Below are positions 34,161 through 43,091 of a DNA stretch of 47,183 nucleotides, in pieces. Position 1 is the stretch's first letter; every line of letters begins with the position of its first letter. The notes beneath the pieces are model-generated. The model was not told the DNA's origin, did not search any database, and saw nothing but the letters and a program-made list of their open reading frames with translations. Source of the DNA: Candidatus Edwardsbacteria bacterium (GTDB taxonomy: Bacteria; Edwardsbacteria; AC1; EtOH8); assembly GCA_031082425.1 (NCBI GenBank), contig JAVHLB010000013.1, forward strand, positions 1 through 47,183, in the 5' to 3' direction. Position numbers and translations under genes: made by a program.

Positions 34161-35362
34161 GTATCTTTTTTAAAACTTGAAATAAATTTCGCTAGACGTT
34201 TTCCTTGCTTTCTGTAGTCAAATTGAGCACCGGCAATATTTTTCCCGTTTTCTCCAATTATTTTAGCTTTTCCGGGATTTTTAATCACATCCCTCATTTT
34301 ATCAACATACTCATTAACATCATAGCCCTGCGCAATAAGGGCACTGTATCCATCTTCCAGGTAATGTTTGATCTCGCCCTCCCAATTGGTGATAACCGGA
34401 CTACCTGATGCCAGGTACTCTCCAATTTTATGAGGGAATCGGGCTATATCCTGAACTGTTTTTCTTATCGGTATCAATAATGCCCTTGCATTTTTATAAT
34501 AACAAATTAAGTCTTTTTCTGGTAAATTTGTAAATATTATTACACTTCCATTGATTCTTCTTTGTGCAATTTTATCATTTAAAAGAACGAATTGTTCGCT
34601 TGTCCCCTTTACAATCAAGTATAATTTATAATCCTTGTTTTCGGGACTTATCACAGCAAATGCTTCTAAAATAAATTCTATTACTTCAAAATACCCCAAC
34701 GATCCACAATAAAGAAAATATTTCTCTTCTAATATATCTGTTTTTGAATTAAACTTATCATTGTCAATTAATATTGGAACTTTAATATATTTGCCTGCCT
34801 GCAATGCATTTTCTATGTGATCAACCAAATAACTGCTTATTGGAATTAATCCATTAACTAACTTTAAACCATATTTGTCAAATAAATAGTAATTAAATTT
34901 TAACAACATATCCGCACCAGCTCTTTTACCGGTAATATATTCTGCATAGTTCAGCAAAACAATAAATTTAAAGAACTTGGACAAAATAGAATAATATAGT
35001 ATGGCATAGAAACTCATGGTTGATATAATTGCCACATCAAGCTCTTTTTTCTTATTAAGCTTGCATAAAAGAATAAATTCGTTAAGCAAACCATATAACT
35101 TTAATGCATTCCTTTTAACAAAGGTATTTGAACGATATGGAGTGCCTGCTGTATAAATATAATCGATACCTTCAATGTTCCCCCTCGGTGCCAGAATTAT
35201 GGTATCTTCCTTATAAATCGGGCTTCTATTATTGATTACCGATACATTAAAACCAGCATAAACCAATCCTTTTGAAATGAGCTTTAGCCGCTGTATTGAG
35301 GCCATACCATAGGGAAATCCAGAAGAACCCAAATAAATAATATGAAGTTTCTTATTTGTCAA
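34139..35362 (-). CDS. Glycosyltransferase family 4-like
   Basis: A 407-residue GT-B protein. The N-terminus IIYLGSSGFPYGMASIQRLKLISKGL resembles GT4 enzymes that begin with a GxP-type donor loop. The donor domain shows KYFLYCGSLGYFEVIEFILEAFAVI, ENKDYKLYLIVKGTSE, and the acidic-rich RALLIPIRKTVQDIARFPHKIGEYLASGSPVITNWEGEIKHYL. The EX7E motif is weak, so it is a divergent member. The gene is strongly AT-rich. About 210 bases without a gene separate it from the polymerase upstream. It overlaps ATP-grasp B by 22 bases. Confidence 0.85.
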   Translation of the reverse strand: MTNKKLHIIYLGSSGFPYGMASIQRLKLISKGLVYAGFNVSVINNRSPIYKEDTIILAPRGNIEGIDYIYTAGTPYRSNTFVKRNALKLYGLLNEFILLCKLNKKKELDVAIISTMSFYAILYYSILSKFFKFIVLLNYAEYITGKRAGADMLLKFNYYLFDKYGLKLVNGLIPISSYLVDHIENALQAGKYIKVPILIDNDKFNSKTDILEEKYFLYCGSLGYFEVIEFILEAFAVISPENKDYKLYLIVKGTSEQFVLLNDKIAQRRINGSVIIFTNLPEKDLICYYKNARALLIPIRKTVQDIARFPHKIGEYLASGSPVITNWEGEIKHYLEDGYSALIAQGYDVNEYVDKMRDVIKNPGKAKIIGENGKNIAGAQFDYRKQGKRLAKFISSFKKDTCSSQIC

Positions 35363-35576
35363 AATACTAAATCTCTTTTTGCTATATTATTACCAAACCT
35401 TGTGAAAATATTCCCGCAATTACTACATACCCTTAACATCAAATAATTAAAATATTTTCAATTCCATCATGAAATTTCTACACACTGTTATAAATATATT
35501 AAATAATCTTTCCTGACTCTGTGCCAATGCTTTCCACACCCACCTGCTGATGATCCCTACACTCCGCTTATATTTT

Positions 35577-36890
35577 TTACAGCAACAGCCTGCCCCCAAT
35601 ATTATATTCCTGTTCAGGATCACGCCCCAATAAATGACCGATTGCCACGCCCAGAATGATCAAATAAAATTGATAGGGTCCGGTCCATATATTCTCGCCC
35701 ATCAAAAATATGAAATGGGTTAGAATAAAAGCCCAGCAAGCCAGACTAAAGTTGCTTTTACGATATTTGCGAAATGAAAATGCCAAACTTATAAAAAGGG
35801 CGTTTGCCGATAACCAGAAAAGTAGACCGCCCTTCCAAACCGGCCAGGTCTGGCCTATCTCAATCTGGGCGGCCCCATTAAATGTGCCCTCATCTGTTTG
35901 AACGGTCCAATAAAGACGTGGGTCAAGAATATATCCGCCAAAACCCTTACCCAATAAAAAACTGTTGCTGGTGATCAGGTTATCCACTACCACATAGCCA
36001 ATATATAACCTTGTATCATAAACTAAATTATGCACAAATCCATAATTTCCGGTTAATCGTTCATTGTATAACTTTAAAGAGTCGGTGATTTTTAAATTAA
36101 TAATATTACTGATGATAAGGATAGCAACCATCAACGGGACAATTATCAACAAAAATCGTTTAATTGTATTCTTGAAAAATGTCCAAAAACTAGGATTAAC
36201 GGTCAAGTTTTGTATATAGGTCATTAAAAAAAGAGTGAATATTATCCTGGCGCTGGGTAATCTTTTCTGAAACAAGATCTGTTCTATTATGAAAAGAAGG
36301 AACGCGCTCATGATTATTATCTTATCAAACCGATTTTTTCTATATTTATACAAATAAATATAGAACAGCACCGGATAAATCAATACTTGGAGTTTGTTGG
36401 TCACTGAATGTTCTGTATCGACTCTGGCGACCGATTCAATCATGGGCAGTGAGGCCACATTCAGAATTATTCCATACGCCAACAAAAACAAAAACAGTTT
36501 ATCTAAATGTTCCCAGTTTTTCCTTCTAACTCCCAATATTATAGATCCAAAAAGAATTATTACCCCTTCAATGTCAGTGTAAAAAGTATATTTTGGATTA
36601 TTGAGATAAAGACCAACAGCCAGCATCATTAAAAAAGACAGAATAAAAAGCACAATCCACTTTTGATTTTCCTGAGGAATTAATCCCCCCTCTCCCTTGC
36701 TAATAAGCGTACTTAAGTACACCGCAAAACAAAAAAACCCCAACCCAATAACCGTCATGCTTATTCTTCCGGGTGCTGGCACGAGGAGCGCTTCAAAAAA
36801 CAAAGATGAATGAAAAATAGCGTAAATTGCGAATGATATTCCAAGAGATATAAACACCCATCCGTCTTTTTTATCTTTAACCTGGTTCAT
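35577..36890 (-). CDS. wzy: O-antigen/polysaccharide polymerase (Wzy-like)
   Basis: A 437-residue very hydrophobic protein with roughly 11-12 predicted membrane helices. It has a longer periplasmic loop (about residues 290-350) containing YNERLTGNYGFVHNLVYDTRLYIG and GKGFGGYILDPRLYW. Wzy polymerases are recognised by topology rather than by sequence, and this profile fits. It would join lipid-linked repeat units at the periplasmic face of the inner membrane. It neighbours the FkbM methyltransferase and the Wzx flippase, the usual partners. A lipid-A-type O-antigen ligase (WaaL) has a similar look, so the polymerase call relies partly on context. Confidence 0.75.
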   Translation of the reverse strand: MNQVKDKKDGWVFISLGISFAIYAIFHSSLFFEALLVPAPGRISMTVIGLGFFCFAVYLSTLISKGEGGLIPQENQKWIVLFILSFLMMLAVGLYLNNPKYTFYTDIEGVIILFGSIILGVRRKNWEHLDKLFLFLLAYGIILNVASLPMIESVARVDTEHSVTNKLQVLIYPVLFYIYLYKYRKNRFDKIIIMSAFLLFIIEQILFQKRLPSARIIFTLFLMTYIQNLTVNPSFWTFFKNTIKRFLLIIVPLMVAILIISNIINLKITDSLKLYNERLTGNYGFVHNLVYDTRLYIGYVVVDNLITSNSFLLGKGFGGYILDPRLYWTVQTDEGTFNGAAQIEIGQTWPVWKGGLLFWLSANALFISLAFSFRKYRKSNFSLACWAFILTHFIFLMGENIWTGPYQFYLIILGVAIGHLLGRDPEQEYNIGGRLLL

Positions 36891-36907
36891 AAAACTCGAT
36901 CAATGTT

Positions 36908-37627
36908 TTAATAACGGTGAAATATGCCATCAAACTGTAATAATTGCCCGGTGAGTTTATTTCTAAAACCCGGTTCTACTGATACCATGGTGTAACCTTT
37001 TTGTTTTAATAAATCAATAAGATTATCAAAGGTCAATTGTCCTTTAAACAAAGGAATAAGAGATAGTTCTACTTGTATGGTGTTTATTTTTTCTAGCGAA
37101 TTATTTCCGCCCTTTAAGATCATATGTTCATAACCCTGGGCATCAATTTTCAAATAAACAATGTCATTCGGTCCTATAAATTCCGAAAACACAGTATCCA
37201 ATTTTTTTATCTTGATTTCTTCTTTTCCAACATATTTAGCGTGCGGGGCAGCCACCTCGTGTGCTGGAAGCATCTCAAGCAAAGAACTACTGTCAGAATT
37301 TTCTGCAACATTAATGATAGATGACATATTAGTATTACCAAATCCGTAATTATGAACATACCATAACGGATCTCTTTCGGAATACTTAACAAGTTCTGCG
37401 TAAGGAGACCGTAAAGGTTCAAAGGATATTATTTTATTACGGTATCCCAATCCCCTCAATCTTTTTGCATATCCCCCATTGCTTGCTCCTATATCTATAA
37501 CTGTATTTATTTTATAGTAGGTCAATAATTGAAGAAGTTTTTCATCAGGAGTTGAGTTTGGTTGGTATCTAACAATATCAAATCCAAACCCATTCATTAT
37601 TTTATGAAGTTTTCTCTTTATTGTCAC
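36908..37627 (-). CDS. FkbM-family methyltransferase
   Basis: A 239-residue SAM-dependent methyltransferase. VIDIGASNGGYAKRLRGLGY is the SAM-binding motif and IISFEPLRSPYAEL follows. IVYLKIDAQGYEHMILKGG is the family's conserved central segment. FkbM-type enzymes methylate sugar or polyketide hydroxyls. The frame opens at a GTG with GGGGGAG close upstream (spacing is short); an ATG lies ten codons further in. The gene lies between polymerase and flippase in the same operon, consistent with a methyl cap or a substituted sugar in the repeat unit. Confidence 0.88.
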   Translation of the reverse strand: MTIKRKLHKIMNGFGFDIVRYQPNSTPDEKLLQLLTYYKINTVIDIGASNGGYAKRLRGLGYRNKIISFEPLRSPYAELVKYSERDPLWYVHNYGFGNTNMSSIINVAENSDSSSLLEMLPAHEVAAPHAKYVGKEEIKIKKLDTVFSEFIGPNDIVYLKIDAQGYEHMILKGGNNSLEKINTIQVELSLIPLFKGQLTFDNLIDLLKQKGYTMVSVEPGFRNKLTGQLLQFDGIFHRY

Positions 37628-37689
37628 TTCTCCCCCTTTATTAATACGTCAACAATTGGCATAAACAAACTATTATGACAGGTTTTAGA

Positions 37690-38928
37690 TTATATTTTTT
37701 TGTGGGTAGCAAGGTAATTTATAATTAAAGACATCATATACATTGCCATAAACGATATCATCTGCCCCAGGACCACGGCCTTGAGCGGATCGTGATATCT
37801 CAGCATCGCCAAAGGCAAAAAGTATTGGCAAAGGCCAAAAGCAATTATATAGACCGACATATAGGCCCATGATTTAAGGGTGATCAATATGGTGTAGCCG
37901 AATTTAAAACTGAAGAACACCCCGGCCATCAGTCCCAGATTTATTATATCTTTGGTCCTGATGTATTTGGGAAGAAAATTATCGATAATATACGGGACGG
38001 TCAAATACCCCGCCACAGCCAAAGGGATCCCTATGGCCAATAAAGCCAGGTGTGCCCTCAAGGACTGACTCCAGATGCGTTTGGGGTCGTTGTCCGCCCC
38101 CAGCTGAAAAGACAGCTTGGGATACAAATATGTTCCGATGGAATCGGGAACTATGCCCATGGCGCCGATCAAGGTAAGCACCGGGGCGTATAATCCCAGC
38201 ATCTCTATCGATCCGAATTTAATAAGGACCAAGCGCGGCAGGGTGTTGAAAAACCCAAACAAATATGACCCGGTAAATATTGGCAATCCTGTTTTCAACA
38301 ATGTTCTAAATATTGTCCCATCAAACACCGGCTTAACCTTTATCGGCCGCCATAAGTGTGTTATCAGGGTTATCAATGTGGTAATGGCGATCTCGCGAAC
38401 ACAATAGCCTTTGAACCCATAAAGAAAAACCAAAACCAAACTGATCAACCGAAAGGCTGAATCGATAAATTGGATATATGACAGTTTCTCAAAATCGGCA
38501 TTGGCCCGGAAGGTCCCGGCCAGATAGGCATTGTAGAAGTTCAGGCAGATGACAACGCCTATGCTGATCACCGGGAAATACCAGTCGGCCTTTAAGTTGA
38601 CCAAGAACACCGTCGGGATGGCCAGGGCGGCGAATATTATGATGTTGGCCAGACTGTAGTACTGGGCTGTCTCGGCGTATTTATGGGCCTGCCCGGTATC
38701 GCCCTTTCCTAAACAAAACGGCAGTTCCCGGTTCATCCCGTTGATCACCCCCAGCCGCAGGAAAGCGCTGTAGGTCTGAATCAGCATCATGGTCTGCCAA
38801 ATGCCGATGTAATAGGGATCAATCCAGCGATAGACCAAAAACCCGCTGATCAAACTGGAGATGTTTAATACAACGGCCGAAGAAGTGAACAGGGAGATGT
38901 TTTTATATTTTTTAAATTCTTGATTCAA
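37690..38928 (-). CDS. wzx: Polysaccharide flippase (Wzx-like)
   Basis: A 412-residue integral membrane protein with about 12 helices. It belongs to the MATE/MVF/PST-type export families that flip lipid-linked repeat units. It has the characteristic N-terminal GFLVYRWIDPYYIGIWQTMM and RLGVINGMNRELPFCLGKGD segments, and a polar second half with a basic loop. I recognise it by topology and the GMNRELP-type motif of polysaccharide flippases. The start is a TTG (38928) with GGA seven bases upstream. It lies 18 bases after the upstream gene. A second flippase-like gene starts the right-hand neighbour locus. Confidence 0.82.
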   Translation of the reverse strand: MNQEFKKYKNISLFTSSAVVLNISSLISGFLVYRWIDPYYIGIWQTMMLIQTYSAFLRLGVINGMNRELPFCLGKGDTGQAHKYAETAQYYSLANIIIFAALAIPTVFLVNLKADWYFPVISIGVVICLNFYNAYLAGTFRANADFEKLSYIQFIDSAFRLISLVLVFLYGFKGYCVREIAITTLITLITHLWRPIKVKPVFDGTIFRTLLKTGLPIFTGSYLFGFFNTLPRLVLIKFGSIEMLGLYAPVLTLIGAMGIVPDSIGTYLYPKLSFQLGADNDPKRIWSQSLRAHLALLAIGIPLAVAGYLTVPYIIDNFLPKYIRTKDIINLGLMAGVFFSFKFGYTILITLKSWAYMSVYIIAFGLCQYFLPLAMLRYHDPLKAVVLGQMISFMAMYMMSLIINYLATHKKI

Positions 38929-38946
38929 ATCGATATCCGTCGTCGT

Positions 38947-40548
38947 TTAAGCCATTTTGCGGCCTTTTTCATCCAGTTCTCCGACCAATATTCTGTAGAA
39001 TTTTTCCTGATCGGGATGTATTCTGTTTTTACCCAATCGGTATTCAATGGATGAATAATTTTTACCAATAGCCTCCAGTGACATTTCTTTGAAAAGGATC
39101 CTCTGATAATATTTTGCCCGGTTTATTGCATCCTTAGATGGTGGGGTTGGGTTGGCCGCCATTTGTTCGATTTTTCTAAAGTATTCTTCCCTTGTTTTGG
39201 GAATCTCAACAATATTCAGGTTTCCGTATTTAGGGTTCGCAGCCATTATAACCGGTTTGCCCCTTATCACCATATCCACCCCAATATTGCTTAGCCAGGC
39301 TAAGCCAATATCAGCTCTTTCCGCCAATGAATAGGTGTTGATATCCTCATCGCCTTTTATTACATAAATATTATTTATGCCTTTTTTCAACTCTGCGACA
39401 TAATCGCCTATTTTGACCTTTGCTTTTTGCCAGGCTTCGTCAGGATGGGCTCTGATCAACAACCGGTATTCTGGGTGATTCTTAAAATAATCCACTAAGC
39501 CGGATAACCATTCTTTTTGGTTTTTATATATTGTCGCCCGTCGCAATGTGGCACTGTCGCCCACCACATTTGTTCCGCATAAAAAAAGAGTCCCTGGTCT
39601 CATGAGAAATTCTTCAAGTTCTCTGGAATATTTGTCTTGCTTGGTTCTTCTCTGCACCGGATGAAAATTCTCTAACCACTCATCATCACGAGTCAATGAA
39701 AGACGCTCCTGAAATTTTTTAAAATCGTTGGAGTCCTTTTCCTTTTCCGAATTCCATTCACCCAATACTTTCATCCACCCCTCGACATCATAATCGAGGG
39801 CTGGCCGATTAAAAGCCCAAATTAAATGCCCTGGCCTCATGGCCCATCCTTCAATGAAAATAGATCTAATATTTAATCGCTTTGTTACTTCCAAAGCAGC
39901 GGCCGACTGATCTATTAACCCAGAGGGACATAGAAAAGTATCAATCTGTATATTTTTTAACAAATTATTTAACGCAACTGCTGCTGTCATAAGCATGTTT
40001 TGTGCGTTGCCATACTCCTTTTTATAATCTTCTACCATTACATGTGACTCATATTCTTCGACTCGTAAATTATAAGCAGCTACGGTGTGTGCATATTCGC
40101 CTACAAAGTCTAAATACGATGCTGTAATTTCTTTCTTATCCTCACTTTCAAAATACAAGTTTAAATCATATTTTTCTATGTAATCTAGGGATAGGAACTC
40201 TTTCCAGAAATTTATGCCCGTGGGGGATACTTTATTGGGAAAATATATGTTTTTCACATCTCCCTCGTCATAAATAACAACCGGCTGGTAGCCCATGTTA
40301 TATATCTTATGCGCCGCAAAAACCGCCCATTCCACCCAGGTCCCATTGCGAATTGCCATGATAGCAATCCTCTTCGCCCCCCCCGCCCTTTTTGCCTGGA
40401 GCGTTTTTGATTCCCACTGTTTTAATGCAGCATATGGCGTGGTTATAATAATTGGTTCAAGCCCTATTTTTGAAAATAGCAGACTGGAATAATCTGAGAG
40501 GGTATTTATAACCCCGTGAAAGATATTTGAAAGCAATTTTCTAAACAT
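38947..40548 (-). CDS. Capsule-type GT-B glycosyltransferase-like protein
   Basis: A 533-residue cytosolic protein. The middle has VAAYNLRVEEYESHVMVEDY. The C-terminal half resembles capsule-polysaccharide or CDP-glycerol-type transferases: FLCGTNVVGDSATLRRATIYKN, YRLLIRAHPDEAWQKAKV, and AERADIGLAWLSNIGVDMVIRGKPVIMAANPKYG. The RAHP/DE and SNIGVDM segments are the donor-binding part of this GT-B class. I start at ATG 40548, ten bases after the NeuB stop; the frame stays open for 55 codons upstream, but only antisense-like within neuB. The donor could be a CMP-nonulosonate, given the neighbour, but no evidence fixes it. Confidence 0.78.
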   Translation of the reverse strand: MFRKLLSNIFHGVINTLSDYSSLLFSKIGLEPIIITTPYAALKQWESKTLQAKRAGGAKRIAIMAIRNGTWVEWAVFAAHKIYNMGYQPVVIYDEGDVKNIYFPNKVSPTGINFWKEFLSLDYIEKYDLNLYFESEDKKEITASYLDFVGEYAHTVAAYNLRVEEYESHVMVEDYKKEYGNAQNMLMTAAVALNNLLKNIQIDTFLCPSGLIDQSAAALEVTKRLNIRSIFIEGWAMRPGHLIWAFNRPALDYDVEGWMKVLGEWNSEKEKDSNDFKKFQERLSLTRDDEWLENFHPVQRRTKQDKYSRELEEFLMRPGTLFLCGTNVVGDSATLRRATIYKNQKEWLSGLVDYFKNHPEYRLLIRAHPDEAWQKAKVKIGDYVAELKKGINNIYVIKGDEDINTYSLAERADIGLAWLSNIGVDMVIRGKPVIMAANPKYGNLNIVEIPKTREEYFRKIEQMAANPTPPSKDAINRAKYYQRILFKEMSLEAIGKNYSSIEYRLGKNRIHPDQEKFYRILVGELDEKGRKMA

Positions 40549-40558
40549 ATACAGAATA

Positions 40559-42052
40559 TCACCAGTTCTCCACCACGGTTTTTCTCTCCAGCAGATCCTT
40601 TTTGTTGATCTCGTCATCATCGTAGTAAGAATCGCCTTTGATGTGGGTGGTGGATATCTCCTCGATGATGGCCCCGCTGCGGGAGGTAAAACTGTGCCTG
40701 GTGCCCGGTTCAACCAGCAGGGTGTCCCCTGGCGTCATTTTTACCAGCTGGTTGTCCCCCAGATTTATCTCAATATCGCCTGATAGGAGGTGAAAGGTCT
40801 CTTCCTTGGTTTTGTGATGGTGGGTGGGGTGTTTTTGCCCGGGAAGGACTATCAGCAGCTTTTTGCAGTACATCCGGTTGACGATGTCCACGATCACCGC
40901 CCCGTATTCCCTGATCCGTTCGATCCCATAGTGATGTGAAAGCTCTATCAAAACATCGCTGCCCGGCACTATGTTGGCCTCGTTAAGCATGCCTTTCACC
41001 TCGTGGACCACGCTGCGGACCAGGTCGATCTTGCTCCGTTCCCCGCGTATCTCCTTTATCGGCTGGTCGGGCCGGTAATCGCCGGCGGCCGTCATCGATT
41101 CGTGATATTCAAAGGCCGTGGTCTGCCCCTCCAGGCAGGGTATGGCAAAATAGACCTTGTCCCGGGACAAGGCCTCCCCTTTTTTTACATGGCCGGCGGC
41201 AAAGGCCCCTCTCATCAGGGACCGTAGAGAGTCCAGCTCATCCCGGGTGACCTGCTTGTCCTCTCCGGGGCCGCAAATGGCCCTGGCCAGCAGGGCGGCC
41301 TCCAGCCATTTGCCGGTCTGGACCGGATTCATCGAATAGGCGTTAAGTTTTATTTTATCTGTCTCCACCCCCACGTGCCGCTCCAGGATCTGGGCGCCCT
41401 TGGCCACGGCGATCTTTACCACATCCAGGTTGTCCGGGGCCTCATGCCCGGAATACCCGATGGCCGTGCCGGGATACCTCTTGCGCAGTTTGTCGATGAA
41501 CCCGGCATTGATGTTCTGGTTGCTGGCCGGATAGACACCCACGCAATGCAGCAGGGCGAAATTTGCATGCCGGTGGCCGCAGAAGCTGGCTATCTTGTCT
41601 ATCTGCGGCAGGGTCAGGCCGCCGGTCGAGGCTATCACCGGCTTGCCGGTCCGGCATATCTCTTCCAGCAGGGGCCAGTCGTTGGCGCTGCAGCTGGCGA
41701 TCTTGATGATGGAGATGCCGTGCTCCACCAGCAGGGCCACCGAGGGCTCGTCGAATGGCGTGCAGATGGCCTCCATCCCCTGCTCCTTGATGGCCTGCAC
41801 CAGCTGCTGGAACTGGCTGGCGTTCAGCCGAGTATCCAGGAACCGTTTGATATGCTTGCTCGCCCCGGAATTGATATGGTCCTTATGGATGAAGCTGTCC
41901 AGCTCCCGGTACTGTAGCTTGACCCCGGCCCGGATGCCGTGCTTGCGGGCTATCGCTCCCATCTCGGCAATGATCTTCAGTCCGTGCTCCACGCTGCCCT
42001 GATGGTTGTTGGCCATTTCGAAAATGTACAGATTCTTAAAAATATCCTTCAT
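40559..42052 (-). CDS. neuB: NeuB-type acid synthase fused to SAF and cupin domains
   Basis: A 497-residue synthase. Residues 1-260 are a NeuB TIM barrel, condensing PEP with an aldose: FEMANNHQGS (11-20), CTPFDE (97-102), KIASCSANDWPLLE, GYSGHE (199-204) and LERHVGV (223-229). Residues about 286-340 look like a reduced SAF/antifreeze-like domain. Residues 395-470 form a cupin with ligands in HPTHHHKTKEETFH and GTRHSF. The cupin resembles the D-lyxose isomerase type and might isomerise the sugar substrate. NeuB proteins are normally about 340 residues, so this is an extended architecture. The canonical EIGxNHxG is altered to FEMANNHQG. GGAG precedes the ATG. It probably makes a nonulosonate-like acid. 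Confidence 0.88.
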   Translation of the reverse strand: MKDIFKNLYIFEMANNHQGSVEHGLKIIAEMGAIARKHGIRAGVKLQYRELDSFIHKDHINSGASKHIKRFLDTRLNASQFQQLVQAIKEQGMEAICTPFDEPSVALLVEHGISIIKIASCSANDWPLLEEICRTGKPVIASTGGLTLPQIDKIASFCGHRHANFALLHCVGVYPASNQNINAGFIDKLRKRYPGTAIGYSGHEAPDNLDVVKIAVAKGAQILERHVGVETDKIKLNAYSMNPVQTGKWLEAALLARAICGPGEDKQVTRDELDSLRSLMRGAFAAGHVKKGEALSRDKVYFAIPCLEGQTTAFEYHESMTAAGDYRPDQPIKEIRGERSKIDLVRSVVHEVKGMLNEANIVPGSDVLIELSHHYGIERIREYGAVIVDIVNRMYCKKLLIVLPGQKHPTHHHKTKEETFHLLSGDIEINLGDNQLVKMTPGDTLLVEPGTRHSFTSRSGAIIEEISTTHIKGDSYYDDDEINKKDLLERKTVVENW

Positions 42053-42069
42053 TTCGTCTCCAGTGACTG

Positions 42070-42396
42070 TTATTTATCAAGGTCATCCAGCATCGATTTT
42101 ATCTGGTCAAGACTGGCCATCCTGTCGTCAATGTAATAATCCGCCGCCGGTTTTCCGAACATCAGCTGGTGGTACCTGAGGCCGCAGGATTCAAGCTGTT
42201 GCCGGGTGGTCTCGGTCCAGTCGATCCCCGTCACATAGCCGCGGGCGGTGAACAATATTATCCGGTGGCCCCGTTCATAAAGCCGGTTTATCAGGCTGAC
42301 CGTTTCCGGCCGGGGCCGGGCCAGGGAGTAATCGTTGCCTGGAACCAGCGACATGATGATCCCGTCAATGTCGAAACAGAATGTCTTCTTATCCAT
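42070..42396 (-). CDS. Small HAD-superfamily phosphatase
   Basis: A 108-residue HAD-type protein. Motif I is FDIDGII (nucleophile Asp), motif II is ILFTARG, and motif III/IV is FGKPAADYYIDDRM. Small HADs like this are often paired with nonulosonate synthases to remove the 9-phosphate of the NeuB product. The ATG at 42396 overlaps the last base of the neuA stop (TGATG), which decides the start over a longer in-frame extension. It sits between neuA and neuB. A phosphatase for the sialate-like acid is the natural inference. Confidence 0.83.
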   Translation of the reverse strand: MDKKTFCFDIDGIIMSLVPGNDYSLARPRPETVSLINRLYERGHRIILFTARGYVTGIDWTETTRQQLESCGLRYHQLMFGKPAADYYIDDRMASLDQIKSMLDDLDK

Positions 42397-43091
42397 CACT
42401 TGGCCTTGAGTATCTTTCTGACGGTCTTCAGCTGATCCGGCCGGTCGATGTCCCAAAAGTGGTCCATTACGTACCCGTGAATGACATCGCCGGTCATCGA
42501 TCTTTTATTCAAGATCACGTTCGTTCTTATCACGTCGATAGAAGCATTCTGCAGATATGCTTTGGGCAGCGATTGCCTTGGCATATTATAGGCTTCTTTG
42601 ATGCTGCTTTTGATCACCGGTGAAAGTTTTCCGGCTTCGTCGCGGAACCACATTTTAAAAGGGGTCTCGGGGGCCGGTACCACGGATCGGACGGAATCGA
42701 TCCCTGGGTTTTCAGTAATGATCCGGACCATTTTATCGATATCCTCGGAATTCCTTATGGGATAGGTCGGCCTTAGATGTACACAGATCTCCGGTTGATA
42801 GTCCTCATTGAGCCGCAGCCATTCCAGGGCATGGATAAATACTTCCAGGTCTGTCGAGCGATCGCCTGACATCTCCCGCGGTCGCAGAAAAGGAGTCTCG
42901 GCTCCGTATTTGTTGGCAATGGCTGCATAGCGTCGGCTATCGGTGCTGACAATGATCCTGGTGATCTTTTTTGATCTCCGGGCATGTTCGATGGAGTAGG
43001 CCAGGAGCGGTTTCCCGCCCAACAGCCGGATGTTTTTATTGATGATCGATTTCGACCCGCTGCGGGCCGGGATCAGGGCCAGGATGTTCAT
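42396..43091 (-). CDS. neuA: CMP-sugar synthetase (NeuA-like cytidylyltransferase)
   Basis: A 231-residue nucleotidyltransferase of the CMP-NeuAc/CMP-Kdo class. The opening LALIPARSGSKSIINKN matches the usual IPARGGSKG-x-KN loop with two changed residues. IIVSTDSRRYAAIANKYGAE and VHLRPTYPIRNSEDID are further family segments. It activates the nonulosonate-type acid made by the NeuB-like enzyme as a CMP sugar. Its start overlaps the wzz stop as ATGA. The HAD phosphatase and synthase follow directly, forming a compact three-gene acid-synthesis unit. Confidence 0.9.
   Translation of the reverse strand: MNILALIPARSGSKSIINKNIRLLGGKPLLAYSIEHARRSKKITRIIVSTDSRRYAAIANKYGAETPFLRPREMSGDRSTDLEVFIHALEWLRLNEDYQPEICVHLRPTYPIRNSEDIDKMVRIITENPGIDSVRSVVPAPETPFKMWFRDEAGKLSPVIKSSIKEAYNMPRQSLPKAYLQNASIDVIRTNVILNKRSMTGDVIHGYVMDHFWDIDRPDQLKTVRKILKAK

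Noticed and set aside
35363..35576. Short open stretch after the polymerase stop that reads through as a possible remnant
   Set aside because: Interrupted by stops, not recognisable, no ribosome site; treated as spacer.
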